This document shows positions 6,739-10,782 of a DNA stretch of 10,782 nucleotides, one piece after another; within the stretch, counting starts at the first letter, position 1; every line of letters starts with the position of its first letter. The position numbers were made by a program, and so were the translations under genes. This stretch comes from Bacteroidota bacterium (GTDB lineage Bacteria; Bacteroidota; Bacteroidia; CAMBQF01), in assembly GCA_027483285.1 (NCBI GenBank), contig JAIXUZ010000367.1, positions 1 to 10,782 of the forward strand. Direction: 5' to 3'. The notes beneath the pieces are model-generated. The model did no database searches, was not told the origin of the DNA, and saw only the letters and a program-made list of their open reading frames with translations.

Positions 6739-7617
6739 CTACATCATATTCAGCCGCTCTGCCCGGTTTATAAGTATATGTATGTAGCTACGTTTAAGCC
6801 TTTCAGGCAGGTAGCTCTCTTCAACAATTTCAAACCAGTCGCGTTGCAAGCGGGCAAATTTTCGTTTGCTATTTTCGCGGGCAGCATGGTTTATTCCTGT
6901 ATTATCAAATAGCCGGTCAATCTGCTGTTCGGTTATGTTGCTGCGTTTACTACCTAATAATAAATCAGTTTCGTTTGCCAAAGCAGGTTGCAATAGGGTA
7001 GTGGGGTTGGCATTTGCCAGCGGCATTAAGGCATTAGTAACTTCATCAATATAAATAGTGCCCCAATTAACGTTTCCGCATCCTGCTAAAAAGGCAAACA
7101 ATAGCCGCTCTGCCAGTTCTATTTTATCCAAGCCCGGCTGCGCCGATACTTTCTCTACTGCTTTAATTAGCTGCTCGTACGATCCTGTTTGATTTTCCCC
7201 CTCCTTTCTTTTAGCAAGTTGGCCAATACGTATAGGTATACCAATTCGTTTCACCATTAGTACCTGTTCTTCGGCTACTGTTTCTATTAATGTATGTGTA
7301 GCTGTTTTAATACCAGCCAATGCGGCCATTTTCAGGCAGAGGTCTTCAGCCTCAGGTAAGTATATTGGTTTATTCTGTTCCGTTCTAATCTCCCAATTGC
7401 CATTGGCTTGCGGTACAATCCTTGCCTGTTCAGCCCCTTTCTTTTTTCGCTCTATTATATAATTGGGTTGGGTTTTGTTTAGTTGTTGTAGTTGCTTTTC
7501 ATCAAAAGGTATGAGTGGTGGCGGGTACTGCCCAAATATTTTTTTAGCACAGGCTATATGGTAGCCTACTTCGTAAACACCAGTTTCGTTATAACAATAT
7601 AAACAAGTACCGGGCAT
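6739..7617 (-). CDS. HipA-like protein with degenerate kinase site (predicted pseudokinase)
   Basis: The 292-residue protein is recognisable as the Bacteroidota HipA C-terminal (HipT-like) type. It has an N-terminal CLYC...HIAC metal-binding-like motif (C5, C8, H20, C23), LPEAEDLCLKMAALAGI (87-103), GSYEQLIKAVEKVS (145-158) and the helical C-terminus. Active-site positions are altered against the family pattern recalled here. The ILKP lysine is Arg78. The KRID segment is KRIG (123-126). The GNADMHLKN-type catalytic loop is GCGNVNWGT (179-187), so the catalytic Asp is Asn182 and the metal-binding Asn is Thr187. The Asp of the following PxYD motif is Asn202. The Ser-Gly-x-Gln autophosphorylation loop is KKKGAEQ. 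The frame is unbroken, so the protein is probably made but unlikely to phosphorylate a tRNA synthetase. It follows the HTH gene by one base. The separate HipA N-terminal (HipS) gene usual in this phylum is missing. Confidence 0.8.
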   Translation of the reverse strand: MPGTCLYCYNETGVYEVGYHIACAKKIFGQYPPPLIPFDEKQLQQLNKTQPNYIIERKKKGAEQARIVPQANGNWEIRTEQNKPIYLPEAEDLCLKMAALAGIKTATHTLIETVAEEQVLMVKRIGIPIRIGQLAKRKEGENQTGSYEQLIKAVEKVSAQPGLDKIELAERLLFAFLAGCGNVNWGTIYIDEVTNALMPLANANPTTLLQPALANETDLLLGSKRSNITEQQIDRLFDNTGINHAARENSKRKFARLQRDWFEIVEESYLPERLKRSYIHILINRAERLNMM

Positions 7618-7618
7618 T

Positions 7619-7816
7619 TTAACGTTCTAATGGTATTGGACCTAGTGTATAACCAAACAAATACAATACCGCATTAACCTTGCCTGTTTGCAGGTTGGTT
7701 TTGCCCTGCTCTAAGTCGCGGATAAAGTGGATACCTACACCTGCCTTATCGGCTAACTCTTGCTGTGTAAGCCTTGCTCTTTTACGTTCTTTCTTAACAA
7801 ATTCAGGCATTTTCAT
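7619..7816 (-). CDS. HipB-like HTH (Xre/Cro family) DNA-binding protein
   Basis: This 65-residue repressor-type protein has a helix-turn-helix at residues 8-50: KKERKRARLTQQELADKAGV, then the recognition helix GIHFIRDLEQGKTNL. The C-terminus (NAVLYLFGYTLGPIPLER) matches the tail of HipB-type antitoxins next to HipT-like genes. The ATG at 7814-7816 (MKMPEF) was chosen over the open frame running up to 7972, because the extra 52 residues are a low-complexity Tyr/Ile/Leu stretch from AT-rich DNA and would overlap the operator sites; MPEF at 7810 is also possible. The gene is one base from the hipA-like start, so the two are co-translated. It likely binds the two palindromes directly upstream and represses its own operon. 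Confidence 0.88.
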   Translation of the reverse strand: MKMPEFVKKERKRARLTQQELADKAGVGIHFIRDLEQGKTNLQTGKVNAVLYLFGYTLGPIPLER

Positions 7817-7824
7817 GTCACAAA

Positions 7825-7842
7825 TATACAAATAATAGTATA
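7825..7842. promoter_or_regulatory. Predicted operator O1 of the HipB-like regulator
   Basis: TATAC (7825-7829), eight bases, GTATA (7838-7842): a perfect inverted repeat 9 bases upstream of the hipB-like ATG. Total length 18 bp matches the E. coli HipB operator layout TATCC-N8-GGATA. A minus-strand TATATTTG (7828-7821) that fits TAnnTTTG overlaps it. Confidence 0.6.
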
Positions 7843-7863
7843 AATAATAAATACAATAAAAAT

Positions 7864-7881
7864 TATACTTAATAAAGTATA
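7864..7881. promoter_or_regulatory. Predicted operator O2 of the HipB-like regulator
   Basis: TATAC (7864-7868), eight bases, GTATA (7877-7881), identical in half-sites and spacing to O1 and 39 bp from it. The pairing is longer here: TTATACTT/AAGTATAA over 7863-7882, arms of 8 bp around AATA. A weak third copy may lie at 7905-7922 (TATAC-N8-CAATA). Confidence 0.6.
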
Positions 7882-7944
7882 AAATATTTAAGTAAGATAG
7901 TCTGTATACTATGTTATCAATAGGCTGTAGGTTTTTTTTTAAAT

Positions 7945-7973
7945 CAAAATTAGTAATTAATAATTCGAGCAAA
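7945..7973 (-). promoter_or_regulatory. Candidate promoter of the hip-like operon
   Basis: On the minus strand TTTG (7973-7970), a 17-base spacer and TAATTTTG (7952-7945) fit the Bacteroidota pattern TTG-N17-23-TAnnTTTG. Transcription would start near 7938, giving a leader of about 120 bases that contains O1, O2 and the possible third site. A second -7-like box nearer the gene (7828-7821) is the alternative and would give a nearly leaderless message. Confidence 0.45.
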
Positions 7974-8002
7974 TTTATGCAGTCTGGATCAATTTGCTCA
8001 CA

Positions 8003-8010
8003 TACCTTTG
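8003..8010 (+). promoter_or_regulatory. Candidate -7 box for the phasin-like gene
   Basis: TACCTTTG fits TAnnTTTG and lies 45 bases before the ATG at 8056. No -33 TTG at normal spacing is seen. The leader after it is A-rich (AACAATAAGTAATAACG), as usual for well-translated Bacteroidota genes. Confidence 0.45.
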
Positions 8011-8055
8011 TAACTGAAAATTAACAATAAGTAATAACGAATTAAAACTATAACA

Positions 8056-8490
8056 ATGTCAACAACTAAAAAAAACGACGTAAAAAATGCTGTAGATAAC
8101 GGCACTGAGCAATTGAAAGACTTATTCTACACAGGTGTAGGTATGGCTGCCCTTGCTAAAGAAAAAGTAGACGGTTTAGTAGAAGACCTTCGTAAACAAG
8201 GTAAACTATCTAAAGGCGACGGCGAGCGCATTGTTAACGACTTTGTAGCTGATACTAAAAAAGCTACTGAGAAATTTAACAAAGACGTTAAAAACGCGGT
8301 AACTGAAGTGCTTGAGAAAGCTGCTTACGCTACTAAAAAAGAATTAGACATTATTAAGGCTCGTATAGAGGAACTTGAAGCTAAAGGCAAAGCTACTGCT
8401 GAGAAAAAATCGAAAGAAGAAGCTACTTCTGAGAAAAAAGAAGAAGTAAAAGAAACTGCCGCAAAAAAAACTGAAAAGACAGTTGCGTAA
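8056..8490 (+). CDS. Phasin-family-like coiled-coil protein with Lys/Glu/Ala-rich tail
   Basis: The protein has 144 residues. The N-terminal two thirds is amphipathic helix with the phasin-like pattern GVGMAALAKEKVDGLVEDL, then RKQGKLSKGDGERIVNDF, then a long coiled coil (about 62-111). The C-terminal part (112-144) is disordered and low-complexity, with the near-repeats ATAEKK and ATSEKK and a KKTEKTVA end, similar to the histone-H1-like tails of PhaF-type phasins. Family members coat polyhydroxyalkanoate granules and bind regulators or DNA, but many Bacteroidota homologues occur without PHA genes and no PHA gene is in this window, so the actual role is open. There is no signal peptide, so it is cytoplasmic. 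It is monocistronic, with its own promoter box and a strong terminator. Confidence 0.75.
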   Translation: MSTTKKNDVKNAVDNGTEQLKDLFYTGVGMAALAKEKVDGLVEDLRKQGKLSKGDGERIVNDFVADTKKATEKFNKDVKNAVTEVLEKAAYATKKELDIIKARIEELEAKGKATAEKKSKEEATSEKKEEVKETAAKKTEKTVA

Positions 8491-8519
8491 TTTGCAATTG
8501 GGTTGACTACCAAAAATGT

Positions 8520-8553
8520 AAAGCCTCTCCACTCCCGGAGGGGCTTTTATTTT
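8520..8553 (+). terminator. Intrinsic terminator of the phasin-like gene
   Basis: An 11-bp stem with one T.G pair (8520-8530 with 8537-8547) and a six-base loop ACTCCC is followed by T-rich sequence (TTTTATTTT, 8545-8553). It starts 29 bases after the stop codon. Confidence 0.9.
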
Positions 8554-8636
8554 AGTGTTAAATAGCTGATAATTAACATGAAAATAGCAATTTTGAAACT
8601 GGCTTCTCTGCCCTCGCCACTAATTATTTTTTTTAC

Positions 8637-8644
8637 TATCTTTG
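8637..8644 (+). promoter_or_regulatory. Candidate -7 box for the deoxyhypusine-synthase-like gene
   Basis: TATCTTTG fits TAnnTTTG and lies 26 bases before the ATG at 8671. It comes after a T-run and before the A-rich leader AACGAAACAATAAA. No clear -33 TTG is visible. Confidence 0.5.
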
Positions 8645-8670
8645 CTACCCTTTTTTAACGAAACAATAAA

Positions 8671-9717
8671 ATGGAAAAGAAAGATTATCTTAAGGAAACC
8701 ATCGAGCACATCGATATTAAAAAATACAATGTTGTGCCTATGGTTGAAGCTATGAACGACATGGCTTTTCAGGCCCGCAACCTTGGCAACGCTGCCAAAA
8801 TCTTCAACATGATGCAGGAAGATAAAGACTGCGGTGTTTACCTTACCCTTGCTGGTAGCCTTATTTCGGCTGGTTTAAAAGGCGTTGTTGTCGACCTTGT
8901 TAAAAACAACATGGTTGATTGCATCGTTTCTACCGGTGCTAATATAGTTGACCAGGACTTTTTTGAAGCCCTTGGTTTTAAACATTACAAAGGCACCCAG
9001 TTTGTTGATGATAACCAACTGCGCGAGTTAATGATTGACCGTATTTACGATACATACATTGACGAGGAAGACCTGCGTTTGTGCGATGATACCATTGCCC
9101 AGATTTGCAACACCATTCCACGCAAGCCACATTCAAGCCGCGAATTTATTATCGAGATGGGCCGTTTCTTAGATGAGAATGAGAAATATGCTGAGTTCCG
9201 CGAGAACAGTATTGTATGGCAATGCTACAAAAAAGGCGTGCCTATTTTTGTTCCTGCATTCTCTGATTGTTCTGCCGGTTTTGGCTTGGTTCACCACCAA
9301 TGGCACAACCCGGAGAGCCACGTTTCTATCGACTCTGCTAAAGATTTCTTAGAAATCACTAAATGCAAATTGCATAACCTGGAGTCTGGTATCTTTATGA
9401 TTGGTGGCGGTGTTCCGAAGAACTTTGTTCAGGATATTGTAGTAGCTACTGAGATTTTAGAGCAAGACGCCCCGATGCACAAATACGCGGTACAAATTAC
9501 CGTGGCCGACGAGCGTGATGGTGCCCTTTCTGGCTCTACACTAAAAGAAGCTTGCTCTTGGGGTAAGGTTGACGTAGTTAACGAGCAAATGGTATTTGCC
9601 GAAGCTACTTTAGCTATGCCACTTATTGCCGGCTACGCTTACCACAAAGGCGACTGGAAAGGCCGCACCGAAAAACGTTTCAACGACGTTCTTGATGGTG
9701 TTGCTGTATCAGCATAA
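8671..9717 (+). CDS. Deoxyhypusine synthase family protein (probable polyamine enzyme)
   Basis: The 348-residue protein has the fold and length of the DHS family. The active-site lysine motif is intact: EACSWGK with Lys299, equivalent to the EAVSWGK lysine (Lys329 in human DHS) that forms the aminobutyl-imine intermediate. NAD-binding-type segments are also present (IVSTGANIVDQD at 86-97, and FMIGGGVPKNF at 242-252). Eukaryotic and archaeal DHS transfers an aminobutyl group from spermidine to eIF5A, but bacteria normally have no eIF5A. A cyanobacterial homologue (SpeY) is known to be required for homospermidine synthesis, so transfer of aminobutyl to a small amine is the likeliest reaction here. 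The substrate cannot be read from the sequence. It is cytoplasmic, monocistronic between two terminators, with well-biased codons suggesting steady expression. The ATG at 8671 follows a -7 box by 26 bases. Confidence 0.9.
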   Translation: MEKKDYLKETIEHIDIKKYNVVPMVEAMNDMAFQARNLGNAAKIFNMMQEDKDCGVYLTLAGSLISAGLKGVVVDLVKNNMVDCIVSTGANIVDQDFFEALGFKHYKGTQFVDDNQLRELMIDRIYDTYIDEEDLRLCDDTIAQICNTIPRKPHSSREFIIEMGRFLDENEKYAEFRENSIVWQCYKKGVPIFVPAFSDCSAGFGLVHHQWHNPESHVSIDSAKDFLEITKCKLHNLESGIFMIGGGVPKNFVQDIVVATEILEQDAPMHKYAVQITVADERDGALSGSTLKEACSWGKVDVVNEQMVFAEATLAMPLIAGYAYHKGDWKGRTEKRFNDVLDGVAVSA

Positions 9718-9763
9718 TTAGTAACCGTCATTGCTAGCATAAGCCAAGCAATCTCAAAATAGT

Positions 9764-9795
9764 AAATCCCCGCACCAAAATGTGCGGGGATTTTT
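9764..9795 (+). terminator. Strong intrinsic terminator of the DHS-like gene
   Basis: A perfect 12-bp GC-rich stem (9764-9775 with 9782-9793) with loop CAAAAT and a T-run at 9791-9795. It ends only 13 bases before the next start codon. Confidence 0.93.
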
Positions 9796-9808
9796 GTTTA
9801 TTTAACAT

Positions 9809-10525
9809 ATGGAAATGCTTTTTAAAGGCTTTATAGCCCTATCTCAAATGCTACTGTTTTATGCAAAGGGGCATCAGGATACTAAAGACATAATGGTTCA
9901 AACCGATACCCTGTTGGTAGTGCAGCCCATTGTTTTGAAAAACGAATTAACTTACGATGCGCAAAAGTTGGCTTTTTGGCTAAATATATACAATGCCCAA
10001 ATTCAAATTAAGCTACACAATAATCCAGGGCAATACAATAACCGCAGCCAATTCTTTAATAAAAGAGACATTGTTATTGCTGGCAAAAAATTAAGTTTTG
10101 ATGATATTGAACACGGCATACTTCGTCATTCTAAAGCAAAGTTATCGTTAGGGTATTTCAATAAGTGGTTCCCCAATAAATTTGAACGGAATTTTAGGAC
10201 AGACACTCTTGACTATCGCATTCATTTTGCCCTTAATTGTGGTGCCGAAAGTTGTCCGCCAATTGCTTTCTACGACCCTTTGATTATTGACAAACAATTG
10301 AACCTTGCTACCAAAAATTACCTTAGGCAAGAGGTGTTTTATGATAGTATTGCAAATAGTGTAACTGTGCCCAAATTAATGCAGTGGTTTAAGGCCGATT
10401 TTGGTGGCAAAAAGGGAATATGGCTTATGCTTCAAAAGCAGGGGTTAATACCACTATTGAGCCATCCTAAAATTAAGTATAAACCCTATAACTGGAATGT
10501 AATGCTAAACCATTTCAGTGAATAA
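9809..10525 (+). CDS. DUF547 domain protein
   Basis: This is a 238-residue member of the DUF547 family, shown by AFWLNIYNA (55-63), IEHGILR (100-106), IHFALNCGAESCPP (138-151, with the conserved Cys pair C144 and C149), LMQWFKADFGG (190-200) and the terminal YNWNVMLN (227-234). The first 20 residues are hydrophobic with one Lys (MLFKGFIALSQMLLFYAK) and may be a signal or anchor sequence; members in this phylum are often exported. The function of the family is unknown; a thiol-type hydrolase role has been guessed from the conserved Cys/His residues but is not established. The ATG at 9809 is only 13 bases after a terminator, so either the promoter lies inside or before the terminator or the gene lives on read-through. 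In-frame Met at 9815 or 9848 are alternative starts, the latter losing the hydrophobic segment. Confidence 0.85.
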   Translation: MEMLFKGFIALSQMLLFYAKGHQDTKDIMVQTDTLLVVQPIVLKNELTYDAQKLAFWLNIYNAQIQIKLHNNPGQYNNRSQFFNKRDIVIAGKKLSFDDIEHGILRHSKAKLSLGYFNKWFPNKFERNFRTDTLDYRIHFALNCGAESCPPIAFYDPLIIDKQLNLATKNYLRQEVFYDSIANSVTVPKLMQWFKADFGGKKGIWLMLQKQGLIPLLSHPKIKYKPYNWNVMLNHFSE

Positions 10526-10551
10526 ATTTTTGTAAGTGTGGAGTTTGTTTT

Positions 10552-10563
10552 TTCTTTAAAGAA
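10552..10563. repeat. 12-bp palindrome before the acetyltransferase gene
   Basis: TTCTTTAAAGAA is a perfect palindrome 12 bases before the ATG at 10576, in the 50-base gap after the DUF547 gene. It could be a regulator site; there is no terminator in this gap. Confidence 0.3.
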
Positions 10564-10575
10564 TAATATAAGTGT

Positions 10576-10782
10576 ATGATAACCCTCCTCAGAACCGACT
10601 CCTTAAACCCAGACTACCGCGCACTGGTGGTAGACTTGGATAAAGATTTAGCCATCCGCGATGGGGAGGTTTACCACGATTTTTATGCCCAATACAACAA
10701 AAGCGACGATATAAAGTATGTCCTGGTAGCCTATCAGGGTGACGTACCTGTAGGCTGCGGCGCCATCAAGCATTACGAAGGC
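10576..10782 (+). CDS. GNAT-family N-acetyltransferase (3' end outside window)
   Basis: ATG at 10576 opens a frame that runs to the window edge (69 codons). The N-terminus MITLLRTDSLNPDYRALV, the segment DIKYVLVAYQ and the strand GDVPVGCGAIKHYE match the beta1-helix1-...-beta2-beta3-beta4 start of GNAT acetyltransferases, where VAYQGDVPVGCGAI is the usual beta3/beta4 hairpin before the acetyl-CoA-binding loop. That acetyl-CoA loop is beyond the window, so neither activity nor substrate can be judged. It may be co-transcribed with the DUF547 gene, since no terminator separates them. Confidence 0.85.
   Translation, partial: MITLLRTDSLNPDYRALVVDLDKDLAIRDGEVYHDFYAQYNKSDDIKYVLVAYQGDVPVGCGAIKHYEG

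Noticed and set aside
6739..7617. hipA-like gene as a decayed pseudogene
   Set aside because: No frameshift or stop, normal length, conserved scaffold motifs and an intact coupled partner; the changes are concentrated at active-site positions, which fits a maintained pseudokinase better.
7931..7940. Run of ten T as a phase-variation tract or terminator
   Set aside because: It is outside coding sequence and no hairpin precedes it on either strand; most likely AT-rich spacer upstream of the hip-like genes.
7817..7972. N-terminal extension of the HTH gene up to an ATG at 7972 (117 residues)
   Set aside because: The extra residues are a low-complexity Tyr/Ile/Leu stretch from AT-rich intergenic DNA that holds the operator palindromes and the promoter; HipB-like proteins start just before the HTH.
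7817..8055. A CRISPR leader or tandem repeat array in the AT-rich gap
   Set aside because: Only short palindromic half-sites recur, with unequal spacing and no repeat-spacer pattern.
8391..8490. Microsatellite or phase-variable repeat in the phasin-like gene
   Set aside because: The similar AT[A/S]EKK units are imperfect at the DNA level and reflect low-complexity protein sequence; no long uniform repeat tract exists.

Overview
The window reads as a piece of a Bacteroidota chromosome. Two proteins end in type IX secretion (T9SS) type-A sorting domains, one of them with a PKD domain. Several upstream regions carry the TAnnTTTG -7 promoter motif of this phylum, starts have A-rich leaders rather than Shine-Dalgarno boxes, and the DUF4258, DUF547, phasin-like and Cys-containing HipA-like genes are typical of the group. 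Genus cannot be told from the sequence. There are no RNA genes, insertion sequences, CRISPR arrays or phage genes.

Layout. (1) 1-814: 3' end of a secreted PKD/T9SS protein, cut by the window edge. (2) 906-1142: a small signal-peptide plus membrane-anchor protein. (3) 1164-2446, minus: a translationally coupled pair, a membrane-anchored J-domain protein followed by a DUF4258 protein. A terminator hairpin lies in the last codons of the DUF4258 gene and serves the convergent neighbour too. (4) 2483-4378: a complete T9SS-exported subtilisin-like protease, divergent from the J-domain gene; its start codon lies in an inverted repeat. (5) 4384-7816, minus: a HipB-like HTH regulator, a HipA-like protein that appears to have lost kinase residues, and then the full-length bifunctional (p)ppGpp synthetase/hydrolase Rel. 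(6) 8056-8490: a phasin-like Lys/Glu-rich coiled-coil protein with its own terminator. (7) 8671-9717: a deoxyhypusine-synthase-family enzyme, probably for polyamine synthesis, with a strong terminator. (8) 9809-10525: a DUF547 protein. (9) 10576-end: the start of a GNAT acetyltransferase.

Most of this is ordinary chromosomal gene content. The part most worth attention is the hip-like locus. The HTH gene is preceded by two perfect TATAC-N8-GTATA sites, the same 18-bp geometry as the E. coli HipB operator TATCC-N8-GGATA. The HipA-like partner lacks the catalytic and metal-binding residues, the separate HipA N-terminal (HipS) gene usual in Bacteroidota is absent, and the locus sits directly upstream of rel on the same strand. 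It looks like a toxin-antitoxin module turned into something else, perhaps a non-catalytic co-regulator next to the stringent-response gene. That functional reading is inference.
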